NCBI GenBank assembly: GCA_963978895.1 | Contig: OZ022240.1 | Location: 4,850,711 to 4,914,710, forward strand | DNA length: 64,000 nucleotides | Source of the DNA: Erpobdella octoculata | Taxonomy: Eukaryota > Annelida > Clitellata > Hirudinida > Erpobdellidae | Direction of reading: 5' to 3' | Shown here: in pieces, positions 34,131 to 47,123 of the stretch | Layout: every line of letters starts with the position of its first letter | How positions within the stretch are numbered: the first letter of the stretch is position 1 | Notes under the pieces: model-generated | Told to the model about the DNA's origin: nothing | What the model saw: the letters and a program-made list of their open reading frames with translations, nothing else | Databases searched by the model: none | Made by a program: the position numbers and the translations under genes

Positions 34131-36122
34131 TCAAACTCCACTATTAACAATAAAACTGACAATATTTTCAAATGACTCATCGAGAACGGCAAGAGAAGCA
34201 CTGCAGCTATGGTCAACAACATCGCTTACACCGGTAGTGTTTACTCGTGCGATTTTAGCTGGTTTAACGCCATCTTCAATTTCGGGTGTTAAAACAGTAC
34301 TTTCTTCACATTCAATGGCGCAGAAGGTGGATGTTTTGTTAGGTGTGCTCTTTTGACAACTGGAAGGGTTCACAAACACAGATGTAAAATTGTTCTTAGT
34401 ACTAGGCACAGACAGAATGTCTTTTCTGGAAATCGGAGTTCCGTGACACTGCTGGTTTTTTGAGGTTGAAGAAATCCATTTTCTATACGTTTCAATAACA
34501 CATTTGTCTTGACATGTTGAATCTTGTGGGCTAGGCTCAGATTGCAAATTCATTGAATAAGGTATCCCCAGTGATTTCAAAGTAGAGTCTGTTTTAAGTT
34601 GATCACCAACTGAGAAAAGTGGGTCTTTAACAGTTTCAGATGTGTCTGGTATTTGAGAAACATCTACCGTTATTCCTTCACCCTGTTCTATTTCTTGAGT
34701 CATTAACACATTTGAAGCTTTCAAAGAAACATCAGCAGGTTCAGCATCAACTTTTTTATCTAACTTGTTCATGAATGAAATTTGATCAGCTATTTCATCA
34801 GTTTGACACTCTTTATCCACGGTCTCATTCTTAACAGACATTGCGCTTTCACACTCTTTATCCACAGTCTTTAGAGCAGTAGTCTTATTTATAGCAGACA
34901 AATCACTCATTAATTCCATATTTTTCGTGACCAACTGAACATTTGTTTCTTCTAGTTGTGTCTTCATCAACATCACTTCATTAAATTCGGTTTTCAATTG
35001 ATCCAACCTGGCAGTCAACTTTTCGTTTTCAAACAGCAGCTCACTCACCTTTGCTTCAGTTGAAACCTTTATTGCTTCCACTTGATCTCTGTATTCCTGT
35101 TTCAATGACTCACTTTTTTCTTGGTGGAGGGCGAATTTATTTTCCAGCTCATCGATTCTTAACTGATACTGTTCTTTGCGGTCGGATTGAATTTTTAACA
35201 GTGATTGAGACTCAGTGAACAAATTCAACAGATTGTCAAACTCCTTCTGCTTTTCTTCCAGCTTCAATTTCAGTGCATGGTTTGATTCTTTCAGTTGCAA
35301 ACTTTCTTTTTCAGTTACAACGCTTGTCTGGAAATTCTTGTCCACAACTGTGTCAATCAGCATGAGACGAGTATTTTTTGCAGTCGCATAGGTAAGTTTG
35401 CGCTGAGAAGATTCTAGGTCGGCTTTCATTGCTTGAAGTTCACTAGTCAATTGCTTGTTCAAATCAGAAAATGCTTTGTTGATTTTTAAAGCATCGCTCA
35501 CCTCTGAAGTTAACTTTATTACTTCTTCATCAACCTTCTGGTTCTGCTCTTTAATGGTTTTGGCAAAACACTCAAACTCGACTTTCTGTTTCATAATGTT
35601 TTCAATGAGTGCTGTTTGCTGAAGTAATTTTTTTTCTTGGTCGCCGTATTTTCTTTCTAAAGAAAAGTTTGAAAGCTGCAATTTGCAGACTTCATCTCTG
35701 AGAGACTTTATTTCTTTTTCGTTGGTTTCAGCTATGATTTTTTCTCTCTTTAGTTTTTCTTCTTTGGATGCCAAGTTACAAATATTAGCCGCTTTTATCT
35801 CTTCTATTTTAATAATGTTTTCAGTTTCAAGGAGCCTCACTTTCATGTTCAAATCGTCAACTGTTTTTTCTAACTCCAGCTTTTCACAAACTAATCCATT
35901 CAAACGATGCTCGTTGTCGCTGTCTTTTCGCCTTCTCAATCGCAATTCCTCAATAACTTCAAAAAACCTTTGTGGAATTTGAATTTGCTCTGCACTGATA
36001 TTAATACCCTGAGTTGACGCGGGTGTACTATCTTCGCGCCATGATCCTGGACCAGCGTCCATTGTGCGTTTTTCAAACAAAATGGCGGATTTGACATTTG
36101 CTCCAATTGTGCAGCGCCTCAT
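34131..36122 (-). CDS. CCDC73: CCDC73-like coiled-coil protein
   Basis: A single uninterrupted frame of 663 residues. After a short leader, RFFEVIEELRLRRRKDSDNE followed by a CEKLELEK segment parallels the start of the vertebrate CCDC73 coiled coil (an EALEELRMRR then EKQELE pattern). The register then continues in the same order: KEIKSLRDEVCKLQLSNFSL, the KTIKEQNQKV region, and KINKAFSDLNKQLTSELQ. About residues 45-420 are heptad-rich coiled coil. The rest is acidic and low complexity with two KECQTD/KECESA motifs. Vertebrate CCDC73 is longer (about 1,080 residues). Its molecular role is unknown. The gene is intronless here and lies head-to-head with CFAP58. Confidence 0.7.
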   Translation of the reverse strand: MRRCTIGANVKSAILFEKRTMDAGPGSWREDSTPASTQGINISAEQIQIPQRFFEVIEELRLRRRKDSDNEHRLNGLVCEKLELEKTVDDLNMKVRLLETENIIKIEEIKAANICNLASKEEKLKREKIIAETNEKEIKSLRDEVCKLQLSNFSLERKYGDQEKKLLQQTALIENIMKQKVEFECFAKTIKEQNQKVDEEVIKLTSEVSDALKINKAFSDLNKQLTSELQAMKADLESSQRKLTYATAKNTRLMLIDTVVDKNFQTSVVTEKESLQLKESNHALKLKLEEKQKEFDNLLNLFTESQSLLKIQSDRKEQYQLRIDELENKFALHQEKSESLKQEYRDQVEAIKVSTEAKVSELLFENEKLTARLDQLKTEFNEVMLMKTQLEETNVQLVTKNMELMSDLSAINKTTALKTVDKECESAMSVKNETVDKECQTDEIADQISFMNKLDKKVDAEPADVSLKASNVLMTQEIEQGEGITVDVSQIPDTSETVKDPLFSVGDQLKTDSTLKSLGIPYSMNLQSEPSPQDSTCQDKCVIETYRKWISSTSKNQQCHGTPISRKDILSVPSTKNNFTSVFVNPSSCQKSTPNKTSTFCAIECEESTVLTPEIEDGVKPAKIARVNTTGVSDVVDHSCSASLAVLDESFENIVSFIVNSGV

Positions 36123-36426
36123 TGCAATTTAAGAAAATTAACGTACAACAATTTTGCAAATAATTAAATTTTGCCAAACATGAAAATAATAATTTTGAAT
36201 TTAAAATAGTAATTCTACACAATTAAAACTCAACAAAACAATAAGATTATTCTCAAACCTTGCTTAATATCAAAAAAATTTGTTTTATTTGAATGTTTTC
36301 GACAGTAATAGATGGTTCGCTTTTCTCTCTATTTTGTAGTTTCCAACGGTCTGCACAAGTTGGCGTCTGTAGTTTTTTTTGTGGCGCGCTCTTTTAGTTA
36401 ACGTTTTTGTATTTTCAGAGGTCAAA
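36123..36426. promoter_or_regulatory. putative bidirectional promoter for CCDC73-like and CFAP58
   Basis: Only about 304 bp separate the two start codons, which diverge, so both promoters and both 5' untranslated regions must lie here or overlap. The half nearer CFAP58 has a locally higher GC content (CAACGGTCTGCACAAGTTGG). I looked for a full RFX X-box by eye and found no convincing match. Confidence 0.55.
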
Positions 36427-39400
36427 ATGTCTTCGGATTCCGTAAGTAATTCGCGGATTGAATTTAGAAAAAAATGTTATTTTCCCCGATTTTCAAAGTA
36501 TTTTAAAAAATACAACAGAAAGAAAAGGACGAGCTGCTTAATAGCGGCGGCGGTCCAGTACAAGCTGAATCAACAATATTACTTAACGATGAAACTTATG
36601 AAAGCATCGCCATCAGATTCAATAAAGTCAAGCAGGATATGCTTGGAGAATATGGAGCAGCTCACTTTTGCTATGAGTGAGCAGACTTTTAATGTTAAGT
36701 CGTAGTCATTATATTGATTATATTATTAGTCTTATTAGTGTCATAAATCATTCAGCCTTATCAATAGTTAATCTGGAGTTTAGTTAGGCTACTGAAAAAT
36801 TCTCACCAAAAATAACAATACTTCTTATACAATAAAAAAAAAACTATTGTTATGTTTAAATTTTAAATGTGAACCATCGAGATCTGCTTGCTTTTGAAAC
36901 AAAGCTGGATGAAGGTGGGAAAAGAAAATTTGAGTTATGATCTTGGGCAGTTATTAATTAAACACACACAAAGAACCATGAACTATATATAAAATTTGAA
37001 GACTAGGTCAGTGTTAATTATTCAAACAGGCAGTAATGCAACTAAAGACAATGTTAACATAATTAAAAGTAAAACAACAAATATTGAGAAATTTATTAAT
37101 TTTTTTTTATTAAAAACAGATTATTTTCCGGGTTAGGTTTTATATTGGGATAGAGCTAGGGTGAATATTTTGAAAACACAAACAATAATTACTTTAAGAA
37201 CCTTTCCTTAAAACCCGCTCTCTCAGAAAAATTCAAAATTGGTAATTTAAATTAATTTGATAACCTATTTATTTAAGGTTCGAAAAACTGTTTGAAGTAT
37301 TGTCTAGAACAAAAGAAAATGAACTGAGATTAATTGCTAAATGCAACGAACTGAACCAAGAGGCTGACGAGAACCATCAGAAACTTGAGGAAACAATCGA
37401 TATGTGTCTTGCAAACCAGCAAGTTATTGAGAACTTGAGAACGGTTAATTTGGCTTCATATCGCGAAGCACATTTTTCAATCTTTAAATAATAATAAGCT
37501 CTTAGAAATTTAGCCACATGCCTAGTTTTTTTCGATGATGTTCTGTAAAGTTAGTTAAGTTAAACTCAAAATTTAATGAGACAAATATTAAAAAAACTAG
37601 AAGAAAAGATTTGTTTATTTATTTAAAGTTCATTTTATGTTAAAGTAATTCAATTATTATTATAATTTATAAAAACCTTGACACTTTAGGAATTAGAAAC
37701 AGCCAAGTCCTTGGTAAAGAACGCACAAGAAAACGAATCCGAAGCGAGTTTGCTTACGAAAAACGTGAAGCAGCTGTTTCTTGAACTGACGGAACTGATG
37801 GGAGAAGGTTCCGGGGGATCATCCCAATCAACGTAATTAAAATTTTCTGGATCTAATTATTGATTTAACTCTGTTTAATTAATATTTTAATTTATTTGTT
37901 CCAATATTAGACATCTGCATTTTCATTTAGTGTTTTCTTTATTTTTTTAATGTTTTTAACTCTAAAGAGAAAAGGAAAGGAATCATTTTTTTCACAGAAT
38001 AGTTATGTTTTCATTAAAAACTCAAGTAACAAATAGTTTGTCATTTCAAGTGCCATGGACTTGTTGAAAAAGAAAGAGGAAACTGCGAAACGTCTGCAGA
38101 TGAAAGCAGTCGAATTGGAACAAGCCAACGTTAAGAACGAGACGCTCCAGACGCAAGTGACAAACTACGAGCGCTACTTCTCGGATACTCAGAATAAAAT
38201 CAAAGAGGTCAGATGGAGTTTAATTTTTTTTCTTTACGTATTGAAGAAATAGTTAAACCGATTTTTGCATTCATTTTTTTAAAATGCTCGGAAAAGAGAC
38301 TCACAAAGTTTATAATTGTTTTTAAAGTTCAATATTCTGACCATTTTTACAATATATAAGTACTAAGTTTTGTAAATTTGTTCAATGTTCATCAACTTTA
38401 TTCTCCTTTCTTTCTTTTCTTATCTTTCTTTCTGCTCCGTTCAGCTCGAAAATCAGCTGGCGGCAGAGGACAACGAAAAGCAAAGAGAGCTACGAAAGAG
38501 AGAGAAACTGGAGAGAGATCTGAAGCAGGCCAAAGACGAGAGCGACAGTCATGCGGTCGAGGTCGTCAATCTCAGGACGACCGTTGAAAATTTGAAGAAT
38601 GAAATTGCCAAGAACACCCAGCAGCTGAAAGAGAACAAGGTATGAATCAGCTGATGCTGATAGTTTTGTATGTAGCTGATGCTGATAGTTTTGTATATTC
38701 TTTATGAAAAGTATAATAACTTTGTTTATAAATTATAATTTATTTTAATTTTATTTATTATATAATTGTTGCTAAGCAACTGTTGTTATTATTTTTATAT
38801 GTTTTTAATGCAAATTAGTTGCTTTTAAAGTATTATAATGTATTCACTTAAGGTGTTAGAGTAATTCATGTTTTTTTAAAACTAACCTAGTTATTTTGTA
38901 ACAGATTGGAAATAATATTCCATATAAAATCAACTTAATCAGAGTTGCCGTTTAATAATTTATTCGTCTTCCGTTCGTTCAAGCTCCTCTTCGACAAATT
39001 CGTCAAGGACAATTCCTCGCAGCTTGAATCGTACAGGAAACTTCAGAACGAGGTTTCTGTCCAGGAAGCAAATTACACAAGACTCGCCAGCGATTTGCAG
39101 TTTAAAAACAACGAGCTCAAAGTATGTTTTGTAATATTTTTATTTCTCCGATTTAGTGATTTTAATTTGCATACTATTTTTATGCAGCAGCATATTAACC
39201 ATATTTTTAGGGTTATTGTTTGGCAGTTTTTGATTGAAATATGAATATTACAATTAGAATATGAATATTATAATTATAGATGTTAGAATATGATCATTTA
39301 ATATTATTTTATAATTATTCATTTTATTTTAATTGAGTTTAATTTTTATATTCTCATGGGCTTACTGTTTGGCAGTTTTAATTGGAATATGAATAGTCTT

Positions 39401-42400
39401 TAATATTACTGTTAACTTTACTAAAATATCTAACTTTTATTCCCTTTTCGTAACCCGTGAAAGAAATATAAGTCATTTTTTGACACATCAAGTTTAACTG
39501 CTGCAGATCAAGGAAGAAGAGATCAACTCGCTGAGACAAGACATAACGAAACTCAAATGGACGAACACAAAGTTTACGCAAAAAATAAAAACTTTAGAGG
39601 ATCAGAAGAACGTGGCCAGCAAGCAACTCGAAATCCAGAAAATTGAAAGTTCATCTCTTGAAAAAGGTCATTTTAAGGTCAAATGTAATTGAGTTGTACT
39701 CTGTACATTGTTTACAACAATTAGCATACAGTTCTAATTAATTATTCATAGCTCTTACCAAACCCAACCAGAATATTTTAATTAAAAAATAAAATATCTA
39801 GCTCCATCCTATTTGCGGATCGGAGCGCTTAAGTAATGTCTGTTTTGTAAAATTAATCAGAACTTTTGTTTTTTAAAATTACTCAGAACTTTCTGACTGT
39901 AAAGAGGAGATGGAAAACTTGAAGAAAGAACTCAATGAAGTTTTCAGGAGCAAGGAGACCGTATCAAAAGTAAATTAGAATAATTATATTATTATGAAAT
40001 GTATCTTGTGTGTATTATACTTTCAAGCAGCTGATGGAGTTTTGGAAAAGATACATTTTGTTTTGCTACCCTGTTCTGATAAAATACCGATTCAAGATGG
40101 ATGGATGGTTTTAATTAAACTTATCATAAATAACAAAAGAAACCTAGTAAGTATTCAATATAAGGTACACAATTATAAAGTTTATATAAATACAAACCTC
40201 AAATAACTTTTTTGTTTGAATAAGCTATAAATAAATTAGAAATTTTCATCTCCTTTTATTTATATTCTAAAACGGAAAGTAGAATATAAAAACAGATCTC
40301 AAATAACGTTTTTGTTTGAATAAGCTATAAATAAATTAGAAATTTTTTCTTTCTCTCTCTCTCTCTCTTTGCAGGGAGTTGTCTTGATGGACGTGAAATC
40401 AAAAGCCAAGATGACCTTGAAAGAGGAGGAGAACTTCATGAAGGTCAGGATGGAAGGGCTACGAGTCGACATGAAATTTATGCAGATAGAAAACTACAAG
40501 CTGAAGAAGCACATCCGCCTGATGCAGCGGGTCAACACGGAAAAGTTGAAGTGCCTCGAGAAGAATAACCTCCTGGTGAGTAAGATGTTTGTTCGCTCGT
40601 TGCGTGTTAGTTCCTGAAATTCTTTGTATTTTTGTTTTGTTTGTGTTTTATTAAATTTATATAATTGTTTTTGTTTGAATTAATAAATAATCTAAAATTT
40701 TGAGTTATTCTAATTTATCTTCATTACTGGTAAAATGTATTATGAGTCATTATTAATAAAACTAGTGACTTTTCAAAAGCATTATGTCAAGGCAATCATG
40801 ATTACAATGGTTACATTCAGTAAACTATTACAGAAGAAGAAATTAAAGGAACAGACGATGACTTACAACCTCTCTTTCACCGACATGGAGCGCAAGACGT
40901 ACGACATGAAATCTCAGATCAAAGAGCTGAATGCCAAACTGGAAACGATAAGAGTAGAGAGAAACACCATTGCCAAGAGTTCCATCGAAGCAAAGGCCAG
41001 TTGTTGTTCCATTGAGAACGGGGGGGATAGATAGGTCGGAATTGTAACATTCTGTGTAAAATTGTTTTTGTAAATATTCAAGATAAGACTGGTCGTCACA
41101 TGTGGCCGCGTGTTTACGATTAGCATGCCGTGTTGAAAATTACTCGCTTAAATGAAAACAATTGTTTCGTCACCAACACAAAACTTTCCTGATGTTTTGC
41201 GTAAAGTTTTTTCAAAAGCTGCAAAACCCTAAATGATCCAGTACTTTGACCATTTTGTTAAAATGAAAACATTTTCTCTTGAAAGTTAATAAGAACTTAT
41301 TACAGAAGTTAACCGACTTAATAAACAATCATTTCGTTAAACCACACGGAGAAAAAATAATTCTTTAGTTTTTTTTCTCTTCAGACCGAAGTAAGCGAAA
41401 TGAAGACGCAAATGCAACTGGTGACTCACCAAGTAGACCAATTGAGGGAGCAGAATTCTTACAAGGATGCAGCCCTCCTCAAGGAACGCCATGAAAATCA
41501 GCAACTCCTCAAGAACATAGAAAATTATAAGGTCGACATTATTTTAATGTAGAAAACGTTTTTTTTCAGTTACTTCTAAACTGGGAGGGTAAATATTAGC
41601 ATTAATTATATGACTATTTTATACTGTATTTTATAATTACGTTTAAATACGCAAAGTGGAATTTCACGGACCACAAATGTAAGGATTTTTAGTGTTTTTT
41701 GTAAATCTCTGGTGGCAGTTTCTTCTGTTTTCGAACTATTTAACTAAATTCATAAAATAGATTTTCATTTGTGCTAATTTGATCAGGACCTGAACATGAA
41801 GTTGAGAAAGAACGTTAAAAAGCAGGCACTGACGATCAAGCACAGGGAGCAAGAGATTGCCAAACTGATGAACGAGATCGAAGGCATCGAGCACAGAGGA
41901 AGCAGCATCTTGAAGGAGAGGCAGCGGGTCTGTCGGTCTGTTTGTTTGTTTGTCTGTGTGTTCTTGTCCACGTCTCGTGTGGTTTTCTATCTAGTTTCTA
42001 TGCTAGGTTGACAGGTACGGCGGACGCACACAGATTGGTCGTTTGTTTACGATGCACGATTAAAAACCGTTCAAAGATTTTTTGCCAGAAGTTTGAACTT
42101 TCAAATATGTCAGACGTATTCTTTATTAGTAGCTTTTTGAATTAGCAGCTATTTAACAAAAAAAACCATGATATCAACAAACAATCATCTATTAGATTGA
42201 CCATTTCATTTTTTACCGAATAGAAAATGATCGAAAGTGATCCTCCAACATTCAGGTGATATCGGACAAGAACATCATCGGAAGTCAGCTGATCCGTCGC
42301 AACGACGAGATAGCTCTCCTGTACGAGAAGATCAAACTCCTCGAAGACACTCTGAACAGGGGTCAGATCGTCTACAACAGGAGGCTGGAAGACATTCGCA

Positions 42401-43640
42401 TTCTCAAGATGGAAGTCAAGAAACTCCGATGCACCAACCTCTACATGGTCAAAGGTCTTGAAACTATGGAGGACAAAAGGTGTGTAAAGTGATTTCTTCT
42501 AATTAAGCGACTTAATTTTGCAACTGTTCTGTTAAGCGCCATTTGAGCGGCTTCTGCTGCACACGGCGCTATATAAGTTGTCGTCTTTATTATTCTAAAA
42601 ATAATTTAGATCGTTTTAAGAGTCATATCTGATAAGATGTGTAATATGTGTATCATATTAACACGGTTATGACAACGATTGTCATCAACGTCGTTCCTTC
42701 GATCAGGCGAGAAATCTTCCGCATCCAGCAGGAAAACCTCCTCGTAAGGACGAGATGCAAAGTTCTCGAAGACGAACTCGAAAATCCCCTCAACATACAC
42801 AGATGGCGTAAAATCAAAGTTCGTCTCTTCACAAACACTCTATTATATAATATTTGTTGTATCACTTTATTGAAACTTAATTTAACCACTTTCCTTTTCC
42901 CTTTTCGACACAGTTCCACAACTAGCTGTGGTTGTAACAGTAGCAGTGCATATCGTAAAGCCGAAATCTCCCCGACTGTAGTTTAACGTAAGAGATATTA
43001 ACTACTTTAAATATTACTAAGGGAAGTGATCCCAGCTTGTATGAAATGATAATGAAGATGCAGTGGCTGCAGAAACGTCTCATCAAGAAAACGGAACTTG
43101 TCGTACAGAAAGAGAAAGTGATAGCAGAAAAGGATCTCCTCTTCGACGAACTGAAAAAGGCCATGGCGCGCCAGTCCGGTCCAGAGACCCTTGACGAACT
43201 TGCAACTTGCAAGAGTTGTCTTAGAAGAGCCAACAGTAAAATTAAGGTCAAGTCATTTCATTTCTGAGCTCTACCAATCATTTACTGTGTTTTATTCTGA
43301 TCCAATGCAGAGGTTTTCATAGCTTTAGATTAATTAAAAACTTTTTCCGGCTAGTGTTGCCGAAAAGTCTCGTACCGATTGTTAAGCAAGCTTTTTTTTG
43401 TTTGACTGATTAACACGCTGTAGAAAGAAGTATGTTAAACATTCCTTCCCAGTAATGAATATGCTTATAATAATTATAGTTCTTCAAACTAATTACTCAC
43501 TAACTAGATCAAACATGCAGGCACTCCAGGCGGAGGTAAGAATGTACAAATCCATGTCTGACAAGTGTAAGGAACAGTGTTCCTCTAAAATATCAGAACT
43601 CAAAGAGAAATATCTTAAACTGAAACTACAGAAAGAGTAA
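36427..43640 (+). CDS. CFAP58: cilia- and flagella-associated protein 58 (CCDC147)
   Basis: Seventeen exons: 36427-36441, 36519-36676, 37278-37443, 37690-37832, 38051-38207, 38445-38639, 38984-39121, 39507-39666, 39887-39969, 40375-40575, 40834-40995, 41385-41531, 41787-41927, 42256-42479, 42707-42818, 43022-43246 and 43521-43640. The sum is 2547 nt, giving 848 residues; human CFAP58 has 872. The protein is almost all coiled coil. Diagnostic conserved blocks are IIGSQLIRRNDEIALLYEKI, YNRRLEDIRILKMEVKKLR, LEDELENPLNIHRWRK and SDPSLYEMIMKMQWLQKRLI. The family acts in the axoneme and the sperm midpiece. Intron 11 appears to use a GC donor. The stop follows a GAGTAAGT that could also be a donor, so a short extra exon is not excluded. 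AATAAA lies at 44004-44009. Confidence 0.93.
40200..40350 (+). repeat. direct duplication in CFAP58 intron 9
   Basis: TTTGTTTGAATAAGCTATAA and the following AATAAATTAGAAATTTT occur twice, about 105 bp apart. The second copy leads directly into the CT-rich polypyrimidine tract before exon 10. Confidence 0.85.
42490..42605 (+). mobile_element. retroposon 3' tail in CFAP58 intron 14
   Basis: The sequence ends GGCGCTATATAAGTTGTCGT then TTTATTATT. This is a tail type shared by many invertebrate LINE/SINE families; related tails occur at about 33600 (minus) and 46735-46765. Only the 3' part is recognisable. Confidence 0.4.
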
Positions 43641-44752
43641 GTTATTTCAATGAAAATGATTTTTTATAAAATCATGCATTTAAACTTATATTCTCACATA
43701 AATTAACAACTATACGAGTCTGATTATATCAGAAAAATATAGTAGGCATGCAATTCACATGCAGGTTTACATATTTTAGTTTAATATAGACCAATGACCT
43801 GAAATTATTACTTATTATCAACGTACCTAATTTCCTATGTCTGTATGTATGTTACAATTTCGCATAACGCGGCCGCCGCAGTTGATCAAAGTTGTTACGC
43901 AATTGAAAAAGAGTGCAAATAATATATAATGAGATTTTGAAAAAATACGTTAATTTTGACGGGCTATCTCTAGTCATTAATATTATTAGACAATTCAGAG
44001 AAGAATAAATTAGCCATTTTCTTGTTAACCTCTAAAGGGGCATCGAGGCTTGCCTAACTCCAATTGTACTAAAAGAAGGCGGCGATACGAATTCTCATTA
44101 CGAAAAATAACTCCGATTGTACCGAAAGAAGGTGGTTATATGAATTGTCATTACGAAAGATAAACGAATACAACTTGAAATAATTATATAATTTTCATTT
44201 GTTTTTACACGTTTTGTAGATTTTCTACGCTTAAGTTTTTCTATTTTTTTAAAATGAAATTACTTTGAAATGCTGTTAGGATGATTGAATAAATCAATTT
44301 TTTTTTAAATCAAGGTTTGAATAGTAACAATCAACGTGTAGATTTTCTACAGACAATAGAGATTAATGTAAAAATATTGCTGAAGAGTATTACTAAACTG
44401 AGTAAACAGCATGTCCAGCTGATTAGAGATAGATTATCGTATAAGAAATCTAAATCGCATACAAGAATAACTGTTAAATAGAGTGCAAACATTGAAATAA
44501 ATAGCATGCCACCATCAGCTTTTAGTACTCAAGTAAATAAGTCACATGTGATTGTAATCAAGCAGATCATCAAAAAGAAAAAGAATGCTAAAAAATGATC
44601 GGTTAACAAAAAAATATTACAAAAATGAGATAAACATAAAACAAAAAAAATGTAAAAAATACTTTGTGAAATATTTATTACGGATATTCGTACAACAAAG
44701 ACATAAACGTAAATGAATGAATGAATGAATGAGCACCATATTACCAGACTTC
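43641..44752. other. convergent intergenic interval (CFAP58 / SLC25A15)
   Basis: Contains the 3' regions of both genes. A 53-bp imperfect tandem duplication starts at 44055 and 44108 (TAACTCC...AAAGAAGG). AATAAA on the minus strand at 44674-44679 is a plausible polyadenylation signal for SLC25A15, about 75 nt past its stop. No other gene is seen. Confidence 0.6.
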
Positions 44753-47123
44753 TTAAACAATCCCGAACCAGTCTGCCGCCTCTCCCATGTGTTTCTTGGT
44801 ACTTTCGTAGGCAAGGAAAAGTCCGCCGGTAGCTGGGAAAGTTCTGAGAACCGTCGGACCTAGTCCCTTGTATAAGGCCCCGATACCTGTAAAACAAACA
44901 TTCGGTAAATAATCTGGTATTTTAATGTCAGAAGAAATTCTGTTTGTTGCAGGTAACCAACCAATTATATGGTTATAGGTGAGTGATGTCTTAATGGAGA
45001 AAAATTTTGCAAAAGAAATATTTTTAAACTTTAACATTTAAAATGTTAATTGATAAACGATTTAAAAGAACGGAAATGATCTATACAAGCAGTCGTCTTT
45101 CATTAGGCCATTATCTCGGTTTCGACTCCGAGTTATAGCCAGGCCCATGCTGCATAACTATTGGGTGGAGGAATTTAGTCACACTGATGAGTTATGAGGT
45201 CAACTCGTTTTTGTATTTGCCTGAGGTTGATACATAAGTATCAGCTTCGGCTGGAGATAAAGAGCAAGTAAGATTAATGAGTATGGCATCAATATCTAAT
45301 AAGAACCTTCTTTCGCTGCAATCTTTCGAATCATTGTAATGAAGGAATCGGACGGGTCGATACCGGAGAGACCAATCTGAACCCTGGATTTGATAACATC
45401 ACTCGGGAAGATGGCAATCCACAAGGACATGCCCCCGATGCCGCCGCAAATTATGGTTTTTAGTGGACCTGCAGTTAAATAAGTTCATTAAATAAGTAGC
45501 TTGTCATAAAGTACTGATTAAATTAGATGATAAAATACCCAAATAATAAAAGTTGAAACTAAAACAAGTAACTTTATTAACTTTAAATTAAAACCTCCGG
45601 AAGATGGTTTTTATTGCAAAATAAAAATTACCAACCCAACTTTTGCTTGTCTTCACCAGGAGAGGCAAGAAGTGTTTTGGCAACTTCGTAGCCGCCAAAG
45701 AAGAAAAAATAACCCGGCATCTCACGAACGAAGGTTGGCACCAGGCCTCTAAACATTCCTTTGATTCCTTCTTCTCTAAGGATTTGTTTTGTGAGAAACA
45801 ATGGACCTCTGCGAATGCATTTTAAACAGTTTGATATAACTAGGATTCCAGATGTCAAAACTAATATAATTATCATCTTAAAAATTTAACTTTTCAATAT
45901 TAAAATAAATTGTCAGAGTAATATAATTATCATCTTAATTTTTTTTCAATATTAAAATAAATTAAGAAAATTTATTCTCAGTCAATCAAAACACCTCTCA
46001 AATATCAGATAAAAACTCACATGTGCTGCCGAGGCACAGCTTGCACACCTGGCTTAGCAGCTGATGTCATCTCTCTCATGGCTTGCAGCTTGCACTTGAT
46101 CAGCTCTGTCGGGCAAAGAACAAAAGACGAGAAAAATGCAGCTAAACTGCCAGCAGTTGCATGTTCGAGTGCATTCAAATCTGACAGCTTGCTTTTTCCT
46201 CTAACTTTTGCAACCTACAAGATTTTTTTCTAAGTTTTAAAATGGTGAAATACAAGTTGAAAATGAGCAAAAGTAAAAAAAAACCCTACCAACTTTTGGC
46301 ATAGACCATATCCTAAAAAGAGTACTGAATTCTCTGCAACTTGAGCAGCTAGGCTGGGCACAGAGCCTGCATAAAGGCCACGGTAAATGCCTTCTTTTTG
46401 AAATGTTGTTTTGAAACACTGGAATGCATTGCCATAAAGTGATGGAAAAGTTTGCATCTTTACTTTAACCGTGTCCAATGGCTGTCCGATGTATACCGAA
46501 GCAGTGCCACCTGAAGTTGACGGAAAACATCTTAATCATGCATCCAAACTTTAGCTTACTATTATTTAAAAAAATATTTCGCATTTTACTGACTCCCGGT
46601 CCAGGCACGTAATTTCCTTGAGCAAGAAACTAACTCACATGTGCTCACGTCAACTCAGCGTTATCTAGGGTTAACTCATGTCTATGTAAATAGCGTGTTC
46701 TTCGAAGTTTCCGATTCCAAAGGAACCTTCGTAAGCGCCTCTGACTTATCTGGCGTTATATAAATACATTCATTAAATGTAGCCAGTTGTGTACATGCCG
46801 TCAATGTATTTAACAGCAAATTATAAGAAAATAACAATGATATTTGAATCTTAATTTTTAGTACACATCATGTAAATACATCAGTGTTGTACAAAGACAT
46901 TAAAAGTTCTGATTTAATAACAAAATTACAGATCGTCATGTATTTCACTTCTCAAAATATTTATTGCAGCAGCAGTTGCTGAAAGAAAACAATATCATAT
47001 TAACATTAAATAACCTGCAACGCCTCCTACAAAGTCTATTCCTGCATCAACCATCTGACGCGTAGTCGATTTGGTTATATCTCTGTGGTGATGCTCGATT
47101 TCTTCCAAGGTCGGATGCGACAT
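44753..47123 (-). CDS. SLC25A15: mitochondrial ornithine transporter (SLC25A15/ORC1 type)
   Basis: Six exons, 5' to 3': 47015-47123, 46290-46510, 46021-46214, 45636-45808, 45307-45468 and 44753-44886. The sum is 993 nt, giving 330 residues, close to the roughly 300 of animal ORC1. All three mitochondrial-carrier signatures are present: [16 protein letters not shown] and PSDVIKSR. Ornithine-carrier identity is indicated by [62 protein letters not shown] and [12 protein letters not shown]. It should exchange cytosolic ornithine for matrix citrulline across the inner membrane. The N-terminus is about 20 residues longer than in vertebrates (starts [15 protein letters not shown]). The start is the only ATG opening this frame. 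Confidence 0.93.
45070..45270 (+). mobile_element. SINE-like sequence in SLC25A15 intron 5
   Basis: CTCGGTTTCGACTCCGAG contains a B-box-like element (GGTTTCGACTCC), and repeat-like sequence follows it. No clear A box is visible, so this is a weak call. A second candidate lies at 46590-46770 in intron 1 (CCTTGAGCAAGAAACTAACT to a GGCGTTATATAAATACATT tail). Confidence 0.3.
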
